Source: Pelagibacteraceae bacterium AG-404-N13 (lineage in GTDB: Bacteria > Pseudomonadota > Alphaproteobacteria > Pelagibacterales > Pelagibacteraceae). Taken from it: a DNA stretch of 64,000 nucleotides. The stretch lies in contig QCJD01000004.1 in NCBI GenBank assembly GCA_003216255.1, forward strand, positions 18,854 through 82,853. The letters run 5' to 3'. Shown piece by piece: positions 11,587-21,724 of the stretch; the stretch's first letter is position 1; every line of letters starts with the position of its first letter. A model generated the notes under the pieces. The model saw only the letters and a list, made by a program, of their open reading frames with translations. It made no database searches and had not been told where the DNA came from. The position numbers and the translations under genes were made by a program.

Positions 11587-12701
11587 AAAAAATATTTTTA
11601 TTAACATTTTGTTTATTAATAATTCCAAAGTTTGCTTTTGCATACGATTGCAGTGCAGTTGGTGGTAAAAGAATAAATAGCAGTGGTTTTGTCTACTTTG
11701 ATGGTCAAAAAGGAAAGTTTATTAAAGGTTTCGAAATTGAAGATCCTGCAAATAAAATAATTATGATTTTTAACTTTGGTGGATGGGGTAGTAAAAAAAA
11801 AGATAAAGGATTCTGTTTTCAAAAAGAAGAGGTAGAAGGTGTTTTAGGACAATTATCAGGAAGAAAAGTTAAAGGAAAAGAAATTGTTGTTTGGGCAAAC
11901 CAAGAACTTTGGAAAGCTGGAAATACAATGGGTATTACCACTAAGTGTGCAATGAAACATAAGTATAAAGGTAAAATGTTAGGCCATACTCCACCATGGT
12001 ATGAGTGCGTTTGGGGACCTCCAACTTATTTAAAAAAAGTAAAAACCTCAAAAAAAGATATATTGCAAATACCACCTTATGTAAGTAATTTTGCTTACAA
12101 GAATAGGGCAGCTTTAAATACTGCCATAGCAGAAATTTTTGTTCAAAAGGGAACTCCGAGAAATCAACTTTTCATTTCAGGTCACTCATGTGGTGCAATG
12201 GGAAGTTTAAGAATGGAATCGCTATATCCTGATGTATTTAATTCAGCTATAGCTTTGATGCCAAACTGCTGGGACAAGTCAGAACATTCTCAACTTAGAA
12301 AATGGGAATTAGATGAAATTAGAAGTGCAAAAAAAATTGATGCCTTAATTTTTCATTCTGAAACTGATGGAGAAATAGATTATCAAAGTGACTCTAGATA
12401 TTTAAAATGGATGGCAGATATTCCTGGAGCAAAATGGATTGAATTACCAAATCATAATAGTGAAGATGGTAAAGAAATCATTATTGACGGAAAACAATGC
12501 AAAATTAAGAAGAGAATGAGAGGTGGCTGGAAAATAAAACATAATCAAGATCTTGGGCATAAAAAGAAAGCCTGGACAATTGTTGATCCTAATGAAAAAA
12601 AGGAAATGATGAAAAAAGCTAGCGGACATTATATTCCCTATCGAAGTTGTTTTACCCCTTATCTTGATGATATAGAAAAATTTATTGAATCAAAAATTTA
12701 G
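11583..12701 (+). CDS. secreted alpha/beta hydrolase (PHB-depolymerase/esterase-like)
   Basis: N-terminal signal peptide ([20 protein letters not shown]), nucleophile elbow GHSCG, candidate acid residue in SETDGEIDY. Confidence 0.6.
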   Translation: MKKIFLLTFCLLIIPKFAFAYDCSAVGGKRINSSGFVYFDGQKGKFIKGFEIEDPANKIIMIFNFGGWGSKKKDKGFCFQKEEVEGVLGQLSGRKVKGKEIVVWANQELWKAGNTMGITTKCAMKHKYKGKMLGHTPPWYECVWGPPTYLKKVKTSKKDILQIPPYVSNFAYKNRAALNTAIAEIFVQKGTPRNQLFISGHSCGAMGSLRMESLYPDVFNSAIALMPNCWDKSEHSQLRKWELDEIRSAKKIDALIFHSETDGEIDYQSDSRYLKWMADIPGAKWIELPNHNSEDGKEIIIDGKQCKIKKRMRGGWKIKHNQDLGHKKKAWTIVDPNEKKEMMKKASGHYIPYRSCFTPYLDDIEKFIESKI

Positions 12702-12702
12702 T

Positions 12703-13128
12703 ATGAAAAAAAATAACCTTAAAATAGTTAAAATAGATAAAAACAAAGGTTTATTTAACTACGAAAAAAAAATTCTTATAAAAGATCTAATACTAGATTT
12801 AAAACTTGGCTATTATGATTTTGAGAAAATCAAAACACAAAAGGTTAAGTTTTCATTAGAGGTCGACTACGAAGATAAAAAACCTTCAAATGATAAAGAT
12901 CTTAAATCAATAGTTAACTACGCAAAAATTGTAAAATTAATAAAAAAATTGGTAAAAAATAAACATTATAACTTTCTTGAAACATTGGCCGAAGATGTTT
13001 TTGATGAGCTATTTAAAGACAAAAGAATTGATAAAATATCTCTTCGAATTGAGAAATTAGAAATTATGAAAGACTGCTCATCTGTTGGTATACAGATTTC
13101 TAAAAAAAGAAGCCATGCTAAGCTCTGA
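12703..13128 (+). CDS. folB: dihydroneopterin aldolase family protein
   Basis: [33 protein letters not shown] ... [13 protein letters not shown] 12703 preferred over the 12685 start in the ORF track. Confidence 0.78.
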   Translation: MKKNNLKIVKIDKNKGLFNYEKKILIKDLILDLKLGYYDFEKIKTQKVKFSLEVDYEDKKPSNDKDLKSIVNYAKIVKLIKKLVKNKHYNFLETLAEDVFDELFKDKRIDKISLRIEKLEIMKDCSSVGIQISKKRSHAKL

Positions 13129-14950
13129 AACTGGAAAAGAAGTAATTAAAAAAGAACTACCCTTAATGCCAAAGCTTCCTGGGGTTTACAGGATGCTCAA
13201 CTCTAAAAACGAAATTCTTTATGTAGGCAAAGCTAAGAATCTTACTAATAGACTAAAAAGTTATGTATCAGAAAAAAATCACATTATAAGAACTGAAAGA
13301 ATGTTATCTCAAACAAAAAAGCTTGAGATAACTACTACTTCAAATGAAAGTGAAGCTTTGCTGTTAGAAGCAAACTTAATCAAAAAATATAAACCAAAAT
13401 ACAATATCCTCTTAAGGGATGATAAATCTTTTCCATTTATCTTCATTGGTAACAAGGAAAAATGGCCTCAAATAAAAAGACATAGAGGGAAAAAAAATAA
13501 AGAAGGATTTTATTTTGGTCCTTTTGCTTCAGCTGGATCAGCAAACTGGACAATAAAAATGATTCAAAAAATTTTTCATCTTAGGGTTTGTGATGATACA
13601 GTTTTTAAAAATCGAGAAAGACCATGTATTTTGTATCAAATCAAAAGATGCTCTGGTCCATGTGTTGGTTATATTAAAAATGATGAATATAAACAAACTG
13701 TAGAAGATGCGATTGAATTTGTTTCTGGTAAATCTAGAAAAATTCAAAAAAATCTTTCGCAACAAATGGAAAAAGCTAGTGAAGAATTAGATTTTGAAAG
13801 AGCTACAATTTTAAGAGATAGAATTAAATCATTAAATATAATTCAATCTTCCCAAAGAATTAATGAAGCAAATTTAATAGAAGCTGATGTTATTGCCGGA
13901 TATAAAGAGTCTGGAAAAACATGTATTCAGGTTTTTTTCTATAGATCAAAACAAAATTGGGGTAATCAATCTTTTTTCCCAAAACATGATCCTGATGAAA
14001 GTTTAAAAGAAATTTTAAATTCATTCATTTCTCAATTTTATGAAAATAAAAGTGTACCAAAATTAATAATCATTAATGAAGAAATTAAAGAAAAAACTTT
14101 AATCGAAAAAACTCTTTCAAAAAAAGAAAGTAAAGAAATAAATATTTCTGTAGCAAAAAAAGGATCTAAACTTAAAGTTATAAATCAAGCAATTAAAAAT
14201 GCTAAAGATAGCTTAAATAGAAAACTTTATGAAAGCCAAAATAACAGAGACTTGTTTGATAAGGTTGCAAAAAAATTTGATTTAGAAACGAATGTAAGTC
14301 TTGTAGAAGTATATGACAATAGCCATATTCAGGGAACTAATAGTGTTGGAGCATTAATTACTTTCGGAGAAGAAGGGTTTATTAAAAAAAGATATAGAAA
14401 ATTTAATATTAAAATAAAACAAAATGAACAAGATGATTATGGAATGATGAAAGAGGTTTTAAATAGAAGATTTAAAAAAGCCATCCAAGAAAAAGATAAT
14501 TATTTATCTTTTCCTGATCTTGTTTTAATTGATGGTGGTAAAGGTCAATATTCTACTGCCAGGGAGACTTTAAATGAGCTTGGGCTTCATGATATTCCAA
14601 TTATAGCTATTGCAAAGGGCAAATTTAGAAACAGTGGTGATGAAACTTTTTTTCATAACGGTAAAAGCTTTAAATTTCAAAAAAATGATCCAACTCTATT
14701 TTTTCTACAACGAATAAGAGATGAAGCGCATAGATTTGCTATCAGTGCACATAGAGCAAAAAGGAAGAAAGGGATTAGCAAATCTTTATTGGATCAAATA
14801 GAAGGTATAGGTTCTATTAGAAAAAGGGCCTTATTAAATCACTTTGGCTCAGCTAGAGCGGTAGAATCGGCAAGTTTGGATGAAATTAAAACTGTTGAAG
14901 GAGTTGAGGAAAAAGTTGCAAAAAAAATATATAATTTCTTTCACGAATGA
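13118..14950 (+). CDS. uvrC: excinuclease ABC subunit UvrC
   Basis: GIY-YIG domain ([22 protein letters not shown]), [12 protein letters not shown] endonuclease domain, C-terminal HhH; start probably ATG 13118. Confidence 0.96.
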   Translation, partial: LSSETGKEVIKKELPLMPKLPGVYRMLNSKNEILYVGKAKNLTNRLKSYVSEKNHIIRTERMLSQTKKLEITTTSNESEALLLEANLIKKYKPKYNILLRDDKSFPFIFIGNKEKWPQIKRHRGKKNKEGFYFGPFASAGSANWTIKMIQKIFHLRVCDDTVFKNRERPCILYQIKRCSGPCVGYIKNDEYKQTVEDAIEFVSGKSRKIQKNLSQQMEKASEELDFERATILRDRIKSLNIIQSSQRINEANLIEADVIAGYKESGKTCIQVFFYRSKQNWGNQSFFPKHDPDESLKEILNSFISQFYENKSVPKLIIINEEIKEKTLIEKTLSKKESKEINISVAKKGSKLKVINQAIKNAKDSLNRKLYESQNNRDLFDKVAKKFDLETNVSLVEVYDNSHIQGTNSVGALITFGEEGFIKKRYRKFNIKIKQNEQDDYGMMKEVLNRRFKKAIQEKDNYLSFPDLVLIDGGKGQYSTARETLNELGLHDIPIIAIAKGKFRNSGDETFFHNGKSFKFQKNDPTLFFLQRIRDEAHRFAISAHRAKRKKGISKSLLDQIEGIGSIRKRALLNHFGSARAVESASLDEIKTVEGVEEKVAKKIYNFFHE

Positions 14951-15531
14951 AATTTAAATTTCCAAATTATCTGACAATAGGAAGAATAATTATTGTACCT
15001 ATATTTGTTTTTGCTTTTTATCTACCTGGATTCTATGGCGATGTAATTCCATTCGCTTTATTCGTAATTGCATCTTTTACAGATTTTTTAGATGGATTAT
15101 TAGCGAGAATGTATAAAGAAGAGTCTAAATTAGGAGAATTATTAGACCCCATTGCAGACAAAATTATCGTAGCAACCGCTTTAATATTATTGGTTATGGA
15201 TGGCACTATTAAAAATTACGAGGTAATTGCTGCAATAATAATTTTAACAAGAGAAATATTGATTTCTGGTTTAAGAGAATTTTTAGCAGGAGGAAGAATT
15301 AAGCTTCCCGTATCCAATTTAGCAAAAGCAAAAACATTTTTACAAATGTTTGCAATTTCAGCACTATTAACTGGAGAAACTGGAAATAAGATTATTAATT
15401 TTCAAGATTACAACGCTCAAACTATAGGAATGATCTTACTTTGGTTATCAGCTTTTTTAACTTTGTTTACTGGTTACGAGTATCTTAGAAAAGGTATAGA
15501 TCACGCTATATCTGAGGATAATAAAAGTTAA
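14947..15531 (+). CDS. pgsA: CDP-diacylglycerol-glycerol-3-phosphate 3-phosphatidyltransferase
   Basis: CDP-alcohol phosphotransferase motif [27 protein letters not shown]. Confidence 0.95.
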   Translation: MKFKFPNYLTIGRIIIVPIFVFAFYLPGFYGDVIPFALFVIASFTDFLDGLLARMYKEESKLGELLDPIADKIIVATALILLVMDGTIKNYEVIAAIIILTREILISGLREFLAGGRIKLPVSNLAKAKTFLQMFAISALLTGETGNKIINFQDYNAQTIGMILLWLSAFLTLFTGYEYLRKGIDHAISEDNKS

Positions 15532-16409
15532 GCAGCTTTTTTCTTTCTAACTAGTTTTCCGTAGCTAGAAGATAAATCTATTATTAAATCACACACTTTA
15601 TAATTGTTTTCAGCAATTTTAGAAACTGGAGTAATTTCTGCTGCAGTTCCAGTTAAAAAACAACCAACAAAATTTGGCAATTCATTAGGTGAAATTTTTC
15701 TTTCGTGAACTTTAATATTTTTTGATTTTGCAATATCAATTACAGTTCTTCTTGTTATGCCATCTAAGAAGCAGTCCGGGATAGGAGTATGTAATTCACC
15801 ATTTCTATCTTTAAAAAAGACATTTGCACTAGTTGACTCCGCAACATTACCCTCGTGGTCTAACATTAATGACTCACTATAACCTTGTCTCTCTGCTTCG
15901 TGTTTGGATAGAGTACATATCATATATAAACCAGCAGCTTTACTATCCCAAGGAATAGTATTTGGGGCAGGTCTTCTCCAATTTGAGATATTTAATTTTA
16001 TACCTTCAACTTTTAATTTTGGATCAAAATAGTCACCCCATTCCCAAGTTGCTATTGCAGTATTAATTTTTGTTTTTTGTGCAGAAACACCCATCATTTC
16101 ACTTCCTCTCCAAGCAAATGGTCTAACATATCCATTTTGAACATTTTGGATTGAAATTATTTTTTTACATGCATTATTAATTTCTTCCTTTGTATATGGA
16201 ATTTTAATATCCATCCTTTGAGCTGAATGATAAAGTCTATCTGTATGTTCTTCTAACTTAAAAATTTCACCTTCATACACTCTTAATCCTTCAAAAACTA
16301 AGCTTGCATAATGAAGTCCGTGACTGATAACATGTAGTTTTGCATCCTGCCAATCAACTAGTTCATTGTTGTACCAAATTTTTCCGTCTCTTTTGTCGAA
16401 GGGTATCAT
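15528..16409 (-). CDS. ilvE: branched-chain amino acid aminotransferase
   Basis: MIPFDKRDGKIWYNNELVDWQDAKLHVISHGLHYASLVFEGLRVY; the longer ORF to 16562 has an unsupported N-terminus. Confidence 0.93.
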   Translation of the reverse strand: MIPFDKRDGKIWYNNELVDWQDAKLHVISHGLHYASLVFEGLRVYEGEIFKLEEHTDRLYHSAQRMDIKIPYTKEEINNACKKIISIQNVQNGYVRPFAWRGSEMMGVSAQKTKINTAIATWEWGDYFDPKLKVEGIKLNISNWRRPAPNTIPWDSKAAGLYMICTLSKHEAERQGYSESLMLDHEGNVAESTSANVFFKDRNGELHTPIPDCFLDGITRRTVIDIAKSKNIKVHERKISPNELPNFVGCFLTGTAAEITPVSKIAENNYKVCDLIIDLSSSYGKLVRKKKAA

Positions 16410-16470
16410 ATGATTTTTTTTTTTTAAAAAATATATTTGTATATATAATATGTCAATATAACTTACCAAT

Positions 16471-16914
16471 ATGAAAAAAAATTTATATTTAAAAGACCAA
16501 GAATTAAAACAATATATAGAAAAAATATTTATAGGATACAGAGAAACTGTCTCAGATGCCAAAAAAATATTAGATAAATATTCTATAGGTGTGGCACATA
16601 ATAAAGCAATTCATTTGATATCTTTGTATGAAGGAATAACTATTTCTGAACTTCTTAAAAAATTGAAGATAACAAAGCAAAGTCTAAACAGAGTTCTTAA
16701 AGATCTAATTAAGTTAAATGCGATCAAGTATAAAAAGAACGAGACTGATACAAGGATTAAACATGTTTTTTTAACAGAAGATGGAATAAGATTGTTTAAT
16801 GAAATTTTTTCAAGACAAAAATCAAGAATATACAAGGCTTTTGTAAATTCAGATCACAAAGAAGTTATTAGTTTTGATAATGTTTTAAAAAAAATAATAA
16901 ATGGAAAAATATAA
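16471..16914 (+). CDS. MarR family transcriptional regulator
   Basis: Winged-helix pattern LYEGITISELLKKLKITKQSLNRVLKDLIKLNAIKYKKNETDTRIKHVFLTEDG. Confidence 0.85.
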   Translation: MKKNLYLKDQELKQYIEKIFIGYRETVSDAKKILDKYSIGVAHNKAIHLISLYEGITISELLKKLKITKQSLNRVLKDLIKLNAIKYKKNETDTRIKHVFLTEDGIRLFNEIFSRQKSRIYKAFVNSDHKEVISFDNVLKKIINGKI

Positions 16915-17578
16915 AGCTCATATTTTAGTAGTTGATGATGATGATGGAATAAGAGAATTAGTTAAACAGTTTCTCAATAAAAATAATTATCTTGTTACAA
17001 CTGCACAAAATGCAGAAGACGCTCTTGAGAAAGTAAAGATAATTAAATTTGACTTAATTGTATTAGATATAATGATGCCAGGAAAAAGCGGTTTGGAATT
17101 CACGAATGAAAATAAAAAAAAACTAGATACACCAATTATATTGCTAACAGCAAAGGGAGAGGCTTCTGATCGTATTGAAGGATTAGAAATTGGAGCTGAT
17201 GATTATTTAGCAAAGCCATTTGAGCCAAAAGAATTAATTTTAAGAATAAAAAATATTTTGAATAAAACAAAATTTGAGAATTCAAAAAGAGTAATTGAAT
17301 TTGGAAGTATTAAAATAGATTTAAATAAATTGTTTATTTATAGAAATCAACAAAGTTTAAAAATTAACAATACCGAAAAGATAATTTTAGAAAAAATGAT
17401 CAATTCCCCTGGAAAAATTTTTCAAAGGGATGAAATAGGTGCTTTAATTGATTTAACTAAAGAAAGATCTATAGACGTAATAATTACAAGATTAAGAAAA
17501 AAAATTGAAGAAAATCCAAAAAGTCCAAAATATCTTCAAACAATTAGAGGAGAAGGATATGTTTTATGGATTGAGTAA
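16901..17578 (+). CDS. OmpR-type DNA-binding response regulator
   Basis: Receiver domain (VVDDDDGIRELV, LDIMMPGKSGLE, LLTAK, GADDYLAKPFEPKEL) plus winged-helix effector. Confidence 0.93.
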   Translation: MEKYKAHILVVDDDDGIRELVKQFLNKNNYLVTTAQNAEDALEKVKIIKFDLIVLDIMMPGKSGLEFTNENKKKLDTPIILLTAKGEASDRIEGLEIGADDYLAKPFEPKELILRIKNILNKTKFENSKRVIEFGSIKIDLNKLFIYRNQQSLKINNTEKIILEKMINSPGKIFQRDEIGALIDLTKERSIDVIITRLRKKIEENPKSPKYLQTIRGEGYVLWIE

Positions 17579-18875
17579 ATTATTAAAAAACTTGCTTCCA
17601 AAAAGATTATTTTATAGAGGTCTTCTAATTGTTGCAATTCCAATCTTGGTTCTGCAAGTAACAATAACTCTAGTTTTTTTTGATAGCTTGTGGATTAAAA
17701 CAAACAAAGGTTTAGCAAAGTCTTTGGTAAGTGAAATTGTTACAATAATTGATATTTATAACAATGAAAGTGAATACAATAAAAAAATTGTAACAGATTT
17801 ATATAATAAAAACTTTAGTTTTAAAGTTAGATTTTTAGAAAACGAGAAACTACCAGATATAAAAGTTGAAAGATGGTTTAGCCCAATGGATAGAACCTTA
17901 AGAAGAGAATTGAAACCAAAATTTAACGAATATTGGTTTAATACAATAGGTAATAAAGAAATTGTAGATTTAAGAATAAAATTTAGAGATGGGGTTTTGC
18001 AAATTTTTTTTCCAAAAGAAAGAATACAAACTTCATCTATTCGTATATTTGCATTGTGGATTACACTTCCAGCAATTTTGATGATAGCTATTGCTATTAT
18101 TTTTCTAAAAAATCAAACAAGGCCAATTATAAAACTTGCTGAAGCATCAGAAAAATTTGGAAGAGGTGAGGAGATTGATGAATTTAGACCATCAGGAGCA
18201 CTGGAAATTAGAAAAGCAGGATTAGAATTTGAAAAAATGAGAAGTAGAATTCTAAGACATTTAAACCAGAGATCTGAAATGCTTTCAGGTATTAGTCATG
18301 ATCTTAGAACGCCATTAACAAGGATTAAACTTCAGTTAGCGATGATTAAAGACAAAAATTTGTCAAAGAAATTAACTGAAGACGTTGATGAAATGGAAAA
18401 AATGTTAAATGAATATCTTCAATTTGCCAGCTCTGGTGCTAAAGAAAAAACTGAAACTTTTGATTTGTCTGAACTTGTTGAAAATATAATTAATAAGTAC
18501 GAAAATCCTAATATTTCAAAGGATTTTAAAAAAAGAATATATTTTAATGGAAGAAAAAATTTAATCCAAAGAAGTGTAAATAATTTAATAGATAATTCAA
18601 TAAAGTATGGAGAAAAAACAAAGCTGATATTAGAAAAAAAAAAATCAAATATATTTATATCAATTGAAGATGATGGTCCTGGTATCCCAAAATCAGAATA
18701 CGAAAATGTTATCAAGCCATTTTATAAAATAGATAAAGGAAGATCAGAAACGAAATCAAGTGTAGGTCTTGGATTGTCAATTTCCTCAGATATAATAAAA
18801 TCACATGGAGGTGATATTAAATTTGCAAAATCAAATTTGGGTGGCTTAAAAGTTATGATTTCTTTGCCCGTTTAG
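17559..18875 (+). CDS. EnvZ-type sensor histidine kinase
   Basis: HAMP, H-box GISHDLRTPLTRIKLQL, HATPase N/G1/G2 boxes (NLIDNSIKYGE, DDGPGIP, SVGLGLSI); start ATG 17559 more plausible than 17505. Confidence 0.92.
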   Translation: MFYGLSKLLKNLLPKRLFYRGLLIVAIPILVLQVTITLVFFDSLWIKTNKGLAKSLVSEIVTIIDIYNNESEYNKKIVTDLYNKNFSFKVRFLENEKLPDIKVERWFSPMDRTLRRELKPKFNEYWFNTIGNKEIVDLRIKFRDGVLQIFFPKERIQTSSIRIFALWITLPAILMIAIAIIFLKNQTRPIIKLAEASEKFGRGEEIDEFRPSGALEIRKAGLEFEKMRSRILRHLNQRSEMLSGISHDLRTPLTRIKLQLAMIKDKNLSKKLTEDVDEMEKMLNEYLQFASSGAKEKTETFDLSELVENIINKYENPNISKDFKKRIYFNGRKNLIQRSVNNLIDNSIKYGEKTKLILEKKKSNIFISIEDDGPGIPKSEYENVIKPFYKIDKGRSETKSSVGLGLSISSDIIKSHGGDIKFAKSNLGGLKVMISLPV

Positions 18876-19107
18876 TTTTCTTCGAAGATTTAGGTCTTTT
18901 TAATTCATTTATTTTTTTTTCTAAAGAGCTGACTCTTTTGTTTAAAATTTCAAATTCCTCTTTACTTGTTAGCTTCATTCTCATTATTATTTCGTCTCTT
19001 TTTGATTTCAGTATATTAATTATTTCTTCACTAAGATCTTTGTAGTTTAATAATCCCTGCTCTATAAGCTTGGCAAATCTATCGAGAACAAATCTTGATT
19101 TTGACAT
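18853..19107 (-). CDS. UbiK/BMFP (DUF526)-like accessory protein
   Basis: 84 aa, FDRFAKLIEQ-like N-terminus, C-terminal coiled coil, basic tail. Confidence 0.6.
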   Translation of the reverse strand: MSKSRFVLDRFAKLIEQGLLNYKDLSEEIINILKSKRDEIIMRMKLTSKEEFEILNKRVSSLEKKINELKRPKSSKKTKRAKKS

Positions 19108-19154
19108 AATAGTTATTTAACAAAAATATAATATATTTATAATAAAATTAATTA

Positions 19155-19931
19155 ATGTTTATCAATAATTTTGATCCTGTTGCATTTCAAGTATTTTCTT
19201 TCGAGATCAGATGGTACTCTTTGGCATATATAGTAGGCTTAGTTGTTGGATGGATATACTGCAATAAATTTTTAATAAAAGACCAAGAGAAAAAAAATCA
19301 ATTTGATGATTATATCACATATATTATTATTGGAATAATACTAGGTGGACGATTAGGCTACGTAATTATTTATAATCCATCATACTATTTAAAAAATATA
19401 ATCGAAATTCCAATGATATGGAACGGCGGCATGTCTTTTCACGGAGCTGTAATTGGAGTAATTATATCGACAATATTTTTCTGTAAAAAAAATAATCAAA
19501 ATATCTTTTATTATTTAGATTTAGTTGCATTAAGTTCGCCGATTGGAATATTTTTAGGAAGAATATCAAATTTTATTAATTCTGAATTGTATGGAAGAGA
19601 GAGTGATATTTTTTGGTCAGTAAAATTTATACAAGTTGATAATTTAAATCGACATCCATCCCAAATTTATGAAGCTATTTTTGAGGGAATTATTTTATTT
19701 ATAATTTTAAACTTTTTTTACAAAAAATATTCTGAAAAAAATGGTTTGATTTCATCTTTATTTGTTATTTTTTATTCAGTATTTAGGTTTATTATAGAAT
19801 TTACTAGAGAGCCTGATACTCACATTGGTCTTATATTATTTGGTTTGAGTATGGGGCAAATTATAAGTGGTATATTTTTCATTGCAGGTACAATTTTATT
19901 TTACAAAAGCTATGTTTCTGAAAAAAGGTAG
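19155..19931 (+). CDS. lgt: prolipoprotein diacylglyceryl transferase
   Basis: IRWYSLAYIVGLVVGW, GGRLGYVIIYNPSYY, GRISNFINSELYGR. Confidence 0.96.
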   Translation: MFINNFDPVAFQVFSFEIRWYSLAYIVGLVVGWIYCNKFLIKDQEKKNQFDDYITYIIIGIILGGRLGYVIIYNPSYYLKNIIEIPMIWNGGMSFHGAVIGVIISTIFFCKKNNQNIFYYLDLVALSSPIGIFLGRISNFINSELYGRESDIFWSVKFIQVDNLNRHPSQIYEAIFEGIILFIILNFFYKKYSEKNGLISSLFVIFYSVFRFIIEFTREPDTHIGLILFGLSMGQIISGIFFIAGTILFYKSYVSEKR

Positions 19932-20955
19932 TAAAATTTCTTTAGACAAATTCATCTACAAAGCTCTGTATGATAAAAATAAAGGATATTACATGAAAGG
20001 TAATCCCATAGGATCTAAGGGTGACTTTATAACTTCTCCAAATATATCAATAATGTTCTCCGAAATGATTGCTATTTGGATAATTTCATTTTGGGAGAAT
20101 TTAGGATGCCCAAAAAAATTTAACATTGTTGAACTTGGGGCGGGTAACGGCGAAATGATGTATCAAATTATGAATGCAGTAAAAAAGTTCACGAATTTTG
20201 ATAAAAGCTCTAATTTTATTATTTTTGAAAAAAGTCAATACTTAAAAAAATTACAAAAGAATAAAATAAAATTTCAAAATATAAAATGGGTAAATAAATT
20301 AGAAAAAATTTCTAAATTCCCAACAATATTTTTAGCTAATGAGTTTTTTGATGCTCTTCCAATCAAGCAATTTATATGTAAACAAAATATTTGGTACGAA
20401 AAATATATTATAAGTAAAGGTAAATCATTTAAATTTGTTGATCAAAAAATAAAAAAAAGCACAATTGAAAAATTACTAAAACAAAAAATATTAAAAAATC
20501 AAAAATTTGTTGAGTTTTCTCCGTTGGGAAATGAAATATTGGGATCAATATCAAAAACTATTAAAAAAAATAATGGAGGTATCTTAATAATTGATTATGG
20601 ATACAAAAGTAAAAAAATGTTTAACACGTTGCAGAGTATAAAAAGTCATAAAAAAAATAATCCATTAGAAAATATTTATAAAGCAGATATTACTCATTTA
20701 ATAAATTTTAGTTTTTTAGAAAAAAAGATTGAAAATTTAAAGATCAACTCGGTATATTTAACTACACAAAGAGAATTTTTAATTAAAATGGGAATATTAG
20801 AAAGAGCAGAAATAATTAGTAAAGATATGCCTTTCTTAAAAAAATCAGATATCTATTTTAGGATTAGAAGATTGATAGATAAAAAACAAATGGGAACATT
20901 ATTTAAAGTTCTATTTGCTACAAAGAAAAAAAATAATTTTAATTTAGGATTTTAA
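19912..20955 (+). CDS. class I SAM-dependent methyltransferase, NDUFAF7/MidA family
   Basis: GSKGDFITSPNISIMFSEMIAIWI, VELGAGNGEMM, LANEFFDALPIKQF; start at 19912. Confidence 0.88.
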   Translation: MFLKKGSKISLDKFIYKALYDKNKGYYMKGNPIGSKGDFITSPNISIMFSEMIAIWIISFWENLGCPKKFNIVELGAGNGEMMYQIMNAVKKFTNFDKSSNFIIFEKSQYLKKLQKNKIKFQNIKWVNKLEKISKFPTIFLANEFFDALPIKQFICKQNIWYEKYIISKGKSFKFVDQKIKKSTIEKLLKQKILKNQKFVEFSPLGNEILGSISKTIKKNNGGILIIDYGYKSKKMFNTLQSIKSHKKNNPLENIYKADITHLINFSFLEKKIENLKINSVYLTTQREFLIKMGILERAEIISKDMPFLKKSDIYFRIRRLIDKKQMGTLFKVLFATKKKNNFNLGF

Positions 20956-20956
20956 A

Positions 20957-21709
20957 GTGATTAAATCTACACTGATTGGAAAATATAAAAATATATCCCA
21001 CGGTTTTTTTAATAAGTTAGGTGGTTATTCAACTGGTATTTACAAAAGTTTAAATTGTGGTCCAGGATCAAAAGATAATAAAAGAAATGTAAATAAAAAC
21101 TTAAGAAAAATTTGCATAAAAATTAAATGTTCAAAAAAAAATTTAATATTACTTAATCAAATTCATAGCAATAAAGTTATCTCAATTAATAAAGTTCCAA
21201 AAAGAAAACTTTTAGGAGATGCTTTAATTACTTCAAAAAAAAAATTTGCTTTAGGAATATTAACTGCAGATTGTGCGCCTGTCTTTATTTATGATTCCAA
21301 AAAAAAAATAATTTCAGCAATCCATGCTGGTTGGAAAGGAGCTTACAAAAGAATTTTATATAAAGCTATTTATGAATTTAAAAAAAAAGGAAGTAATGTA
21401 AAAGACTTAAATGTTGTTATTGGACCATGCATATCAAAGGGAAATTATGAAGTAAAAAAAGATTTTTTAAATAAATTTTTAAATCAAAATAAAAAAAATA
21501 AACATTTCTTTAGTTTTCGTAGGAAAAAAATTTTTTTTAGTTTAAACGAATATATTCTGAACCAACTTAAAAATATTGGAGTTAAAAATATAGAAATTAT
21601 TAATAAAGACACGTATTTGAATAAAAACAATTTTTTTAGTTCGAGACGGTCTATAAAAAATAATTTTGATGATTATGGTAGAAATATATCAGTAATTATG
21701 ATTAAATAA
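20957..21709 (+). CDS. pgeF: purine nucleoside phosphorylase/polyphenol oxidase family (YfiH/PgeF-like)
   Basis: HGFFNKLGGYSTGIYKSLN, LTADCAPVFIYD, AIHAGWKGAYKRI; GTG start. Confidence 0.88.
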   Translation: MIKSTLIGKYKNISHGFFNKLGGYSTGIYKSLNCGPGSKDNKRNVNKNLRKICIKIKCSKKNLILLNQIHSNKVISINKVPKRKLLGDALITSKKKFALGILTADCAPVFIYDSKKKIISAIHAGWKGAYKRILYKAIYEFKKKGSNVKDLNVVIGPCISKGNYEVKKDFLNKFLNQNKKNKHFFSFRRKKIFFSLNEYILNQLKNIGVKNIEIINKDTYLNKNNFFSSRRSIKNNFDDYGRNISVIMIK

Positions 21710-21724
21710 ATTATTCAAAATAAA

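Noticed and set aside
15528-16562. Long ilvE ORF starting at 16562
   Set aside because: The extra N-terminus is unrelated to aminotransferases and overlaps the MarR gene; ATG 16409 gives the canonical N-terminus.
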